DNA of 64,000 nucleotides, from contig NC_089549.1 in the NCBI RefSeq assembly GCF_040115645.1, forward strand, positions 1,984,001 through 2,048,000. The letters run 5' to 3'. Source of the stretch: Euwallacea fornicatus (Eukaryota > Arthropoda > Insecta > Coleoptera > Curculionidae). Below the pieces are notes generated by a model, which saw nothing but the letters and a program-made list of their open reading frames with translations, searched no databases and was not told the origin of the DNA. Positions 48,207-57,749 of this stretch are shown one piece after another. Numbering within the stretch: the stretch's first letter is position 1; every line of letters starts with the position of its first letter. Made by a program: the position numbers and the translations under genes.

Positions 48207-50490
48207 AAGCCTGAGAAAAAGGGGCTTTTTCGAAGGAATCGAGTTTTATGTCCATCTTTACAGTTTGTTTTTTTTTTTTTTTTGTAGGGGTTTCGAATAA
48301 GTTTTCCTGTGTTTCGAAAAAATGTTTAATCCTGTCGTGCCACAGATACTGATCCTCATCGGTCCTTTTTTTTTCGACATCAGTCGATACATGTGTAGGT
48401 GATGGTTCCGTTTCTAGAAGATTTATTTCTTTAGACGGGCGTGAAAGGGCGTCTGCATTTGAATTTTTCGAACCTTTTTTGTACTGAATTGTATAATCAT
48501 ATTCTTGTAGTTTCAATCTCCATCGCACTAATTTAGAATTGGGTTCTTTTATAGAGAATAACCACTGGAGAGGTTTATGATCGGTAATTATGGTAAATTT
48601 AGTGCCGAATAGATAAGGCCTGAAATACTTTGTAGCCCAAACAATGGCTAAAAGCTCTTTTTCGATAGTGGAGTAATTACATTCTGCGTTATTAAGGGTT
48701 CTACTCGCGTAGGCGATGGGTAGGTCTTTTCCTATGGGTCCTTGTGATAGTATAGCACCGATTGCGTAGTCTGATGCGTCTGTCGTGAGTATAAAAGGTT
48801 TGGTAAAGTCGGGATGGCATAGAATAGGATCGTTCATTAAAATTTCTTTGCAAAGATTGAAGGCATCTGTGAATTGCTTATTGTGCGTTATTTTAATATT
48901 CTTCTTTAAACATTGTGTTAAAGGTTTGGTAATTTTGGCAAAATTTTTTATGAACTTCCTATAATAACCAATTAGGCCAAGAAATGATTTAATGTCCTTG
49001 GGGGTCCTGGGAATAGGAAAGTTTCGTATGGCGATTACCTTTTTCGGATTTGGTTTGATTCCGTCAGGAGTTACAACGTGGCCCAAAAATTCGACGGTTT
49101 TCTTTAGGAATTCAGATTTATCCAGCTGAATTTTAAGGTTACTTGAGATAAGACGATCAAAGACTAGTTTCAAGGAGTTTAAATGTTCTTGCAAACTGGT
49201 GGAATAGATGATAATGTCGTCCATGTATACAAGGCAGATTTTCCCTTGTAGTCCACGTAAAACATTATCCATTGCACGTTGAAAGGTGGAAGGCGCGTTC
49301 TTTAAGCCAAAGGGCATTCGAGTAAATTCGTAATGTCCGTTCTCTGCGTTGAACGCGGTCTTCTCTATGCTATCAGAATCCATCTCAATTTGATGGAAAC
49401 CACTGGCTAAATCAAGCGTCGTAAAGTATTGACATTTACCCAGTTTGTCTAAAATATCTGTAATATTTGGCAGGGGATATCTGTCGTCGGTTGTCTTTTC
49501 GTTAAGTTTGCGGTAGTCAATGACTAGTCTCCATTTTCGTTTGCCGGATGCATCTATTTTTTTTGGAACTATCCAAACTGGGGAGCTCCATGGAGAGTTC
49601 GAAGGTCTTATGATCTTGTCTAGTAACATTTGGTTGATTTGACTATGTATTTCCTCTTTGTGAATGTATGGATACCTGTAATTTTTTGCATGGACTGGTA
49701 TCTCATCCGTTGTTCTGATGACATGTTTCACTTGATTTGTGAAAGTCAAAGGAGTATTTGGCTTGTATAAGACTCGATTATATTTCTTTAATAATTTCAT
49801 TAGTTCAGTTCGTTCTTCCGAATTCAACTGTTCGACTCGAACTAAAGATTTATACTCAATTTCCTCATGCTGCGTTTCTTGACTTTGCTCGATATCACCT
49901 TTAAAATGAAAAAACTCAAAATTGTCCACATTTATAGGTTCGAGAAATAGATTGTCGTTTATGTTGTAATTTAGTGTGACGGTTTGGTCAGTATGATTAA
50001 GGATTTCCATAGTATAGGTTTGATCGTGGATGGTTACTAGCGTTGGTTGAATTTCGATTTGTTCATTTCTGAAATGATTAATTATGTACGTAGTTTCGTT
50101 AGGTAATTTAGTTTTGAAAATTGTTCGTTGTATAGTTTTAGGAGAAAGTTCAATCATAAAATTGTCAAAATCCTTTCTGTAGGAAAAAGGGATTGATATG
50201 TATTCGTTCTTTAAAGTTTCATTTTTCAAGTCGATGTTTAGTTTTAAGCTGCAAAGGTCTCTGATTCCTAGTACTCCATCAAAGTACTCATGGAATGGAT
50301 AGAGGATAAATTCTATTGATTTCGAAATGCCGTATCCTGAAAGTAGGGGAATCTTTGCTCTAGCTGTTGTCTTTTTCGAACCTGCGCACGTTTGGAGGAT
50401 GCTACGATAGGGGATAATGGTTTCAGGATAGAATGTTTCGGCTATGGAAGGTCTCAGAATAGAAACATAAGAACCTGTGTCTACAAGCAA
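48205..50490 (-). CDS. pol: pol: protease, reverse transcriptase, RNase H; no integrase
   Basis: A 761-codon frame counted from an internal ATG. The open frame extends upstream into the gag overlap, so translation probably arises by -1 frameshifting. The protease active site DTGS is at residues 4-7, with LPYIQIP just upstream. RT motifs include WRLVIDYRKLNEKT, LDLASGFHQIEM, MPFGLKNAPSTFQ and the catalytic YMDD at about 422-425. RNase H shows TTDASDYAIGAIL (D near 571) and ends with NADALSR near 675-682. After this only about 80 residues follow, with a lysine run (KKKKK) encoded by a poly-A tract, and the frame stops at the polypurine tract. The integrase domain (normally about 300-400 residues) is absent. 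No stop or frame change interrupts the visible domains. Confidence 0.95.
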   Translation of the reverse strand: MLVDTGSYVSILRPSIAETFYPETIIPYRSILQTCAGSKKTTARAKIPLLSGYGISKSIEFILYPFHEYFDGVLGIRDLCSLKLNIDLKNETLKNEYISIPFSYRKDFDNFMIELSPKTIQRTIFKTKLPNETTYIINHFRNEQIEIQPTLVTIHDQTYTMEILNHTDQTVTLNYNINDNLFLEPINVDNFEFFHFKGDIEQSQETQHEEIEYKSLVRVEQLNSEERTELMKLLKKYNRVLYKPNTPLTFTNQVKHVIRTTDEIPVHAKNYRYPYIHKEEIHSQINQMLLDKIIRPSNSPWSSPVWIVPKKIDASGKRKWRLVIDYRKLNEKTTDDRYPLPNITDILDKLGKCQYFTTLDLASGFHQIEMDSDSIEKTAFNAENGHYEFTRMPFGLKNAPSTFQRAMDNVLRGLQGKICLVYMDDIIIYSTSLQEHLNSLKLVFDRLISSNLKIQLDKSEFLKKTVEFLGHVVTPDGIKPNPKKVIAIRNFPIPRTPKDIKSFLGLIGYYRKFIKNFAKITKPLTQCLKKNIKITHNKQFTDAFNLCKEILMNDPILCHPDFTKPFILTTDASDYAIGAILSQGPIGKDLPIAYASRTLNNAECNYSTIEKELLAIVWATKYFRPYLFGTKFTIITDHKPLQWLFSIKEPNSKLVRWRLKLQEYDYTIQYKKGSKNSNADALSRPSKEINLLETEPSPTHVSTDVEKKRTDEDQYLWHDRIKHFFETQENLFETPTKKKKKQTVKMDIKLDSFEKAPFSQA

Positions 50491-50552
50491 TTTTATGTTA
50501 GAATTTGGGATCTGAATATAGGGTAGCTGATTTATCTGATGGCTGTTAAGGC

Positions 50553-51731
50553 TTAGACAGGGTTCTTTTCCAAGGCTTGTAAGTGAAAATTTTCAATTTG
50601 ATCTGCTAGGCTTTCGACATTTTCCTCAAATCCAGCATCATCATCGGCTTGAATGTCTAATTCGTCAGGATAGGTATCAATGGTTTCATTATTCTCTAAA
50701 TGAGTAAGTTCTTGTACCGTATATTTAGGTCGTTCTGTTAAATGCGCACGGGGTTGATAGTAATTTTGTTGGGGTCTGACGTGAGTTAACCTTCCTTTTA
50801 TGGTGCTAACTCCGGACATGGGTCGCGGGTAGTTTTGTTGGGGTGCTTGATTAAATCTTATTTGAGGTATTTGGTCAAATCTTCTTTGATTGGGACTGAA
50901 AGATGAATTTTGATGAGTTATTTGATTGGTGATGGGTGTAGTATTTTGATTTCTGTTTGGGTTGTGATTTCGAAAGAGTTGTGGATTATGTGAGGGTGGT
51001 TTTGCCCTTTGCAAATAGTTATTTTTAAAGGTTGTTTGACTGGTTAGTATTTCGTAATTTGTAATGATGTCGAGGGCGGTGTTAAGATTTTGTGGGTTTT
51101 GGACTATGAGTAAGGTCCTTAATTCATTCGAGATGTTTGACAGGAGGTTTTGAGTTGCCGTTAGTTCCGTCTGAGAAATCAATATTGTTCGAGCTTCGGC
51201 ATTGTTGACTTCGGTACATATTTTAGTACTAATTTTCGTGACTAAGGCTTTGAGCGTCTGGACATAGTCTTGAATTGACTCGTTTTTTCTTGTTAGGAAT
51301 ATAAGTTGCTGCTGTAAGTTGGCCCTTGTGATGGGATCGCTGAATTTTTGCTGTAAAGCAATCCTGATCTCAGCCCAGGTTTTTAAATCTGGTCGAGTTA
51401 AAATAAAATCTTCAGCTTCATTTATTATTTTTGACTTTATAGCAAGCAATACATATTCCTGTTGAGATGGGTCGTTATTAAAGTATCGTGTGTGAAAAGT
51501 ATCAATTTGGGTTATGAAGAATTCTAAGCGGGATGGTGTCCCGTCAAAAGTTTTCAAGAGAGTGACAGTCGATCTCAAAGCGTCGGCCATCTTATTTACG
51601 TCTAGTACACTTATTTCGTTGTAGAGTTGCTTAATATAGGTTTCTGAATTTGAACTATTACTAGCGTCTAAATGTTTCCCGATTCGTGGATAAGTTATCT
51701 CACTTAATGTTTGCTTCTTGAATTTTTTCAT
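50553..51731 (-). CDS. gag: gag, capsid-type polyprotein of the gypsy element
   Basis: An open frame of 392 codons. The first methionine gives MKKFKKQTLSE…; a second, MADALRSTVTLLKTFDG (about 51595), is more typical for the family and may be the true start. The middle part (FFITQIDTFHTRYF, LKTWAEIRIALQQKFSDP, DYVQTLKALVTKI) matches the Ty3/gypsy gag capsid region. The C-terminal third is rich in N, Q, P and R, with no CCHC zinc knuckle, as in other 17.6/gypsy-group gags. The stop at 50553 lies in a short overlap with pol, which is in the -1 frame. Structural role: particle assembly and RNA packaging. Confidence 0.9.
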   Translation of the reverse strand: MKKFKKQTLSEITYPRIGKHLDASNSSNSETYIKQLYNEISVLDVNKMADALRSTVTLLKTFDGTPSRLEFFITQIDTFHTRYFNNDPSQQEYVLLAIKSKIINEAEDFILTRPDLKTWAEIRIALQQKFSDPITRANLQQQLIFLTRKNESIQDYVQTLKALVTKISTKICTEVNNAEARTILISQTELTATQNLLSNISNELRTLLIVQNPQNLNTALDIITNYEILTSQTTFKNNYLQRAKPPSHNPQLFRNHNPNRNQNTTPITNQITHQNSSFSPNQRRFDQIPQIRFNQAPQQNYPRPMSGVSTIKGRLTHVRPQQNYYQPRAHLTERPKYTVQELTHLENNETIDTYPDELDIQADDDAGFEENVESLADQIENFHLQALEKNPV

Positions 51732-52081
51732 GAACTAATAACAGGTTGTCTAGCTAAAGGAGACGACTCACTGTGTTTCCAGCTTCCTTCCTGTATCAAA
51801 CGGAGTTTCGCCAAGGAGATTCACTTCTCAGGTAGGCTTCCGTTTGTAGTGGACACCAGCGTAGGCCAATATGTCCTTCTGGTGCACTGTCGTGTGCCAG
51901 GAGTCTCAAGGTCTGGTCCGTGGTTGGGGAGATCCTTTCTGAACTGTTGGAACAGAAGGTGCCAGTTGGGGTGGTCTTCGAAAAAGTGGAGATCACGAAG
52001 ATGTAACGCCTCTTAGTTGGGTCGTCAACACTCGAACACTCGATTTTCCGAATTTTTCACTTTTCTGATACACCCGAAAGG

Positions 52082-52098
52082 ATCCTACCGACTGCGCC
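52082..52098 (-). other. primer-binding site, tRNA-Ser type
   Basis: GGCGCAGTCGGTAGGAT on the minus strand directly after the 5' LTR. This is the primer site I associate with Drosophila 17.6/297-type elements, complementary to the 3' end of a tRNA-Ser. Confidence 0.8.
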
Positions 52099-52468
52099 AA
52101 TTTTATCGGTGGATCGTGAACATAAAGAAAAATAATTATTTATTTTATAAATAATTTATTGTTCAATGGATTACGATCTGAATATATTGAGTTGATTCGG
52201 TCACCACATCAGCTTAAGAACTAACTAGAAAAAAACATGCTCGTTTTGAGCCCCTCCCCGAAAATACCATCGTTAGCCAGACTAATAAATCTGTTGGTCT
52301 ATGTTATGACTGCAACCAACAAACCCATGTAAGATCCGAATCTCCCTCGGCATCCCTAACATTAGCCTAAGACAATTTATGGTCTTCTAAACGTAACACT
52401 CGGTCATAGAATTATGTATATGTTTATACCATCAAGGCAATAAGCCTTTATGGGGTGATCATATAACT
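52099..52468 (-). repeat. 5' LTR of the gypsy element
   Basis: 370 bp, apparently identical to 47826-48195. It is followed on the right by GTAC, the second target duplication copy (52469-52472). Confidence 0.93.
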
Positions 52469-52472
52469 GTAC

Positions 52473-53710
52473 CTTTAATAACATAGACAAATCACCGGAC
52501 ATAATTTAGGTCTTAGACTAAACAAACACTATATTTTATTACGTTAACGGAGTGTTACTAAAAGGCCAACAGTCAGCTTTGAGCGTCTGCAATATCAACA
52601 ACTCTTTTTCATTCTCACTTGCGCCCTTGGTTTTGGTCCTTACAGCCCTAGTAAGGTACCTTTGGCTCGCTCATTTAATCACTTATCTAACTGTTAACGC
52701 TATATAAGTACAAACTTGGAAGTACCAAGAATCTTGTGGTTCTCTCGTATTATTTTAGTACCTGTTGTTTTTAGACTTTAGGTCAGGTGTTCAGTGTTGT
52801 TTTTTTTTTGTTTTGAATAAAACTCAAAGTGTGATCCGGCATCAGGTGTATGTTTAAACCCGGTTCGGAGCCGTCTAAGCTGTGTGGTCCTTCGATAACT
52901 CAACCTTCAGCACTGTAAATAATAAGTCCTCCCCTTTGTGTTGGGGTAAGACGCCGAATGCCAGATTACTCCGGCACTGTACACTAACAAAACGCAACAA
53001 TTGGTTTTATGGACACACCTGAATTGAATTAATTCAAATAATGAAGGGCCCATTGTAGCATCTATGGCATTAATATTTCTCCACATTTGCTTTCCGTACA
53101 TTTACATTTTGTATATGTAGTTGGATCCAATCCCTGCCCCTACAATTATAACTTTCATATTGTTATGTTATTTAAAATTAACCATTCAAAATTGGATTTT
53201 CGCTACCGAGTTGGCTGCTAAACGAATACTGCCAGCAAGGCAGCAAATTACAATTTTTCTCATTCCAATATTTCCGCATTGGTATTTTATTTCTCTTTGT
53301 CTCACTTTTGCTAGCAATATTTCGACAACTTTTACCTAGACAGGCACGATACACGATTTACATCAATCAACAACACTATAGAGGCCTCGAGCAAATTTAG
53401 ATTTTTAATTAGAAGTTCCCACGGAACCTGCTTCAACAATAATTAAACATGTACTTCCGAATTCCAGATTTAGAAAGAGCTGGATGAAAAGCCTCGGTAT
53501 AGCACCGGATTTCAATTTCCTTCCATAACTCTTATGATGCCTAAATTGGGCGAGGTATTTTAATTATTCCTGGCCTCACTAATTAGAATGTCTCATTTCC
53601 AGGGAATGCAACTTGCTTAAGGTCTTCCGGTAAGGTGAAATTCTATTTTATCATTAATTACGTAATGGTGGTTTTGTCGAAATTAAGCGCGAGTGTTCTG
53701 TTTCCTATAG
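52473..53710. other. rest of pseudogene intron 2, possible solo-LTR remnant
   Basis: It ends with acceptor TTTCCTATAG. Within 52690-52915, a TATA-like CTATATAAG, a T-run and an AATAAA lie in the order seen in LTR promoters, but no matching second copy or target duplication was found, so a solo LTR is only a guess. No gene. Confidence 0.35.
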
Positions 53711-54189
53711 GTACCTACACGTGGCTTTTTGAGCTGCTGACTCGAGATGGTAAACCCCCTACTTTGCCGTTAAGGCTTTGATTGGGATGTTCGCCGGGGT
53801 GTGCGGAACACTTGCGGGCACCCCCTACGTTGCATTAATCAGAATGACTTCAGATGGCAGGCTTCCACCGCAGAAAAAGAGAAGTTATAAAAATGTCTTC
53901 GTTGCCCTTATAAGAATCTGTAGGGAGGAAGGACTTGCCACGTGCTGGAAAGGGACTGAGCCGACTATGGCTAGAGCGATGGTAAAACTATCATCGAACA
54001 CGGGTACCACCAGCTCAGGTGGAAACATAAGGATTGTACAAGTGGACATATTGGGATTTTCCAAGTGGGAGAAGGACCGCACAAGGTCAATATGCCTCCG
54101 GCGAAGACTAACGAAATAGGTTGAGACTAGCAGCTGATGCGGGCGAAGTCAGTCCGTTGTGACCAGATCTCTCATTTTTTTTTTTTTTA

Positions 54190-55095
54190 ATTAAATTTTA
54201 GTGGTGGATTGATCGTTTCTTCCATTTATTTACAGTGCTGCTTTTTGCTCTAATACATTTTTTAAAATTTTCATCTCCGCGGAGGCAGAAAAATCCATAC
54301 TAATCAAAGCATCGAAGTGGGGACGTTGACCGGACGGGCCGGCCCAGTGGGCGGGGTTAGTGCAATACTAAAAGAACTCCCACCGCTTCAGAACTTTTAC
54401 TAAATTTAAATCCTACTGATCGACTGCTCGTTTTTTAAATTTATTTACGTTGCTATTTTATGCTCTGGTATTTAAAAAAATTCCATCGTCGCGAAGACTG
54501 CAAAATCAATATTAATCTAAACATCGAAGTGGAAACGTCGGCCGGATGGACCGGCCTAGTGGGCGGAGTCACTTTAGTGTTACCAGTTCTCTCACCGTTT
54601 TAGAATTTTAAGTAAAATAAGTTCTAGTGATGAATTAATTGGTTTTTTATCTCATTTATTTTCATTTATACTTTTTGCTTTGAATTATAGATTAATTAGA
54701 AACATAAAAGTCTGAATAGTTAGTGTTTATTATAGATTAAAATCGTTTTTGTACTTGTAATAATTATTGTAAATTATTTATCTTAATTGAATAAAGTCTA
54801 ACATTTAATTATGAAATTATTTGACTCAGTATAAATCATTCATTCGTGAGTTCTGACTGTAATAAAAATGTAAAAGACGATAACGACGGTTTCTGGCAGT
54901 GCGATTTCTGCAACCTAAGCTTTCTGAATCATTCGGCTGGGACTTTTGCATGACTAAAAACGTACATCATTTATTGTATATAATATCTGATATTTTTTTA
55001 AATTTCCATTGCCGCGATTGTAGCGAAATCGATAATAATCTAAACATCGAAGTGGGGATGTCGCACGAGCTAACTCCGCCCACGCCAGCAACGCA
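54190..55095. repeat. ~212-bp GC-cored repeat, 2-3 copies in pseudogene intron 3
   Basis: CATCGAAGTGG occurs at 54310, 54522 and 55045. The first two copies (212 bp apart) also share a GCCGG-rich core followed by AGTGGGCGG, and the TTTATTTAC…TTTTTGCTCT / TTTTATGCTCT segment. The third is partial and about 520 bp further on. Non-coding, with a GC-rich core in AT-rich flanks. Confidence 0.6.
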
Positions 55096-55772
55096 ACCCA
55101 CTTCGTTGGTCTTTGTCGGAGACATATCAACCCTTGTACTATCCTTGTCTCACGTGCACAATCCTTATGTCTCCCCTTGAATAAGTGATACCTGTATAAA
55201 TTTAAGCATTAAATCGATGATGCTACAGGTTACCAATGCCGCCCAATTAGCCACTTACTCCCAAAGCGAGCAAATCTTGTTTTCAGAGGGACATTTCAGC
55301 GAAAGCTTATTCCTACATTTCTGTTCTTCAATGATTTCTGGTCAGATCGATTTTTTTTTTCCTCTGAAAATATTACTGTTCAATAATTTTCCTCAGGATA
55401 AGTAACGTGTACCCTCAGTTTACCAATAGACATTACAAAAACGCGAATGTAAAACCTCCAATTCCAAAAGCGGAAAGAAACAGATTAGCTCAAGTCAAAT
55501 TTTGATAGTCATAGTAAAGAAAGATGGGCCATTGGCCCTCTGGAAAGGATTTATTCCTTATTGGCTGAGAATCGGCCCTCATACTATCATTACCTTTGTG
55601 CCTTTGGATCAATTTAGTTCAGCCTACAGGAGATATTCCAGGAATCACTGAATGAAGAGATAAATCTGAAGCGGATGGCAGCAAAAATGGAACAAAAATG
55701 GAATAAAAATGGAAAGACTCTGTGTAGTAATAAGAAGTATTAAAAAGTTTTTGGTGTATCCTGGGACTCTTG

Positions 55773-55806
55773 GTTTTTAACGAAACAGTTCAACTCTGCC
55801 TACAGG
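55773..55806 (+). pseudogene. second scrap of the carrier C-terminus
   Basis: Reads FLTKQFNSAYR, matching the end of carrier proteins (FLEQMNKAYK). It also resembles the LDQFSSAYRRY end of exon 5, about 120 bp upstream. Too short to be certain. It suggests a duplicated 3' end or a second decayed copy. Confidence 0.4.
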
Positions 55807-57749
55807 ACACATTTCGAAATTAAGCAAGGAGAAATAGAAAAAGAGGCACAGCAAAAGTCAACGTTGGGCTTAAGGAAACGTTCAATAATCTTGGATTTAG
55901 CCGTATTATCGTATTGATAATTGTTGGAGAAGAAAGTGAGATTGTTGGAAAAAAATTTTGAGTCATTCTCTTAATCTCTGAGTACTTTGTAGGGCATAAA
56001 ATCATCCCAAATACGGTCTAAAAAGTTCGCATTTTTTAATTAGACCATGAGAGAGAACACGCCCATTACAATTCCCCATTCTTTATCAATTTCCTTCCAT
56101 CGACACGAATAGTTTTTCCCCAGACTTAGTTTTGATCCTGGGAGAGTCGTTCATTAATTTAAAACTTTGTTGTAAGACGTGTTCAAATGGAACAGAGTAC
56201 AAAAAGGAAACTTTTATTAAAGACATTGGGCAGCAGATAAAGAGGATATCGAGGTTTTAGCAGAACTTTCCTTTGCCAAATTGCAAGTTCTAATCGTTCA
56301 AAAATATTTCCTGAAACGGACAGAAATATCAAAAATGATATCTTAATTTAGTAAATCGTGGTCTCTCACGGTTTCCTAAATACGTATTTACTTTCCTCGT
56401 ATAGTTACTTTGAAAGAAAATCTAAAGACTTTGTCCACATGAAGGTACAGTGAACGGCATTGCGTCAAGTTCAAAACAGCAATGTTTGATAGTGAACCTT
56501 AATGTACTGTGACGTCAACAGCTTTTTTAGGGATACCATGAGTCATATGATAAACTTCGCCAGAGGAAAAACACCGATTAATGATCACGACGTCCATTGA
56601 CGCACTTGTTATGCTCGCACGTTAAGGAGTCTGGATTATTAATCTCCATCATTTAATAAACTTATCGATTAAAAAGCTATTAAAGAATAACTTCGTGTTG
56701 GGACGCAGTGAGAAGTTATGTACGGAATAAACCCATTCAAATGGTCTAAAAATTATCTCTAACTATAGGCGGCCATTCTAGGCCTGTAGTTTTTCTTCAT
56801 TGGGGATTACGCAGGTTTCAACCAAACTAAAGCATTTTGGGACCGTAATTATCCTTCGGTGAGCCACGGTCCCTCGACTAATTCATTCAAAAATATCTGG
56901 TGGTAAAAGGGATGGGCTGTAGCCCTCATCTCTGATAATAAAATTAGAAAATAATTCAATTAATTCTTCTTCTGTTTTCTGTCCGGGCCAAAAGACTTTG
57001 GAGTAATTATCCTTAACTAGCGGCCGAAATTTCAAAAGAAAAATGCCGCATTTTTCGAGTTTCCTTCATTACCACTCCTTCGTTCCATGTAACAAGATGA
57101 ATGTTAAAAAATTGGTTTCTAATTAGTTCACTTTGTAAAAACACCCGCCTATAAACAAAACCGCTCCTCAGCGCTATAAATCCCCTTCGTTCCTCATTGT
57201 TCTGCGGGAAGATGAGGAGTGGAAATATCTAAAAACAAAGGCTCGTAATATCCATTCTCCCCAGGTTCAATCAAATAAGCTCCATTCTTCCATTGCCGCC
57301 AGTTCATTAGTCACATTCGATCGACTAAAAATGTAATTATGTGGCTGAAAATAGAAAAGCGGTTTGAGCTTTTCCTAAATTTAATTTCGCCTGAGCTTTT
57401 GTAGCGGGAGATTAAAATGGGTATTGAAAATCATTGGAAAATCTGGACAGCCTTTATCTTGGAAGTCTGGAAACCTTAAAATATAAAGAGGAAAAAATAT
57501 AAAAATCAGGGACGGGAGCCATTATTTTTACGCACCGATGCCCATAGAGAAAAATCATTGAACATAAATTGTGTTTGCTGAGGTATTAGGAAGGGGCTTA
57601 AGAGATTTGTTCGGAAATTTATGGCTCAGTTGCGGTATTATGTCTTCCGGATTAAGAGCCTGTACCAGTTGGTTGACTAGAATAATGGCCACAAAACTTC
57701 ATAGGTACATAATTAAACAAAGATATTGGAAAGTATGGAAATACATATA
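55807..57749. other. non-coding stretch, nothing assigned
   Basis: No gene or terminal repeat recognised. The frame at 57571-57879 runs across the start of the Tc1 element and is not meaningful. Confidence 0.4.

Larger units (their letters stand above)
47826..52468 (-). mobile_element. gypsy-type LTR retrotransposon (17.6/297-like) lacking integrase
   Basis: A 4,643-bp element on the minus strand: LTR, primer site, gag, protease-RT-RNase H, polypurine tract, LTR. The two 370-bp LTRs look identical in a base-by-base reading by eye, and the target duplication is perfect, so the insertion is recent. Both coding frames are open. The pol frame ends at 48205, one codon from the polypurine tract, without the HHCC zinc finger or the DDE core of an integrase, and there is no env. 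It therefore could not integrate by itself and presumably used integrase from a related element. It sits in intron 2 of the SLC25A11 pseudogene, beside a Harbinger derivative. Confidence 0.95.
45061..55651 (+). pseudogene. SLC25A11: unprocessed pseudogene of mitochondrial 2-oxoglutarate/malate carrier
   Basis: The parent protein exchanges 2-oxoglutarate for malate across the inner mitochondrial membrane. Exons: 45061-45136, 45202-45405, 53711-53981, 55229-55340, 55397-55651. Introns 2-4 keep GT-AG ends and correct phases, so this is not a retrocopy. Recognisable parts are MGEQPQ…KFLFGG, HPMDLLKNRMQMSG (first carrier signature), TYTTTRLG, ALIRMTSDGRLPPQKK, NAAQLATYSQS, LPIDITKTR (third signature) and LWKGFIPYWLRIGPHT. 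Lesions: the intron 1 donor is CT where a GT would make a perfect site (45137); one base is lost near 53778; the second signature has lost a residue (GTPYVALIRM, normally GTPAEVALIRM); exon 5 has TAA at 55399 and at least two frame shifts near 55430-55510. Intron 2 (8.3 kb) carries the Harbinger and gypsy insertions. Clearly disabled. Confidence 0.9.

Noticed and set aside
51711..52016. 101-codon plus-strand frame in the gypsy leader
   Set aside because: Antisense to the untranslated leader between the primer site and gag; no motif.
52690..52915. Solo LTR
   Set aside because: TATA and AATAAA words are present, but there is no target duplication, no TG/CA termini and no second copy.
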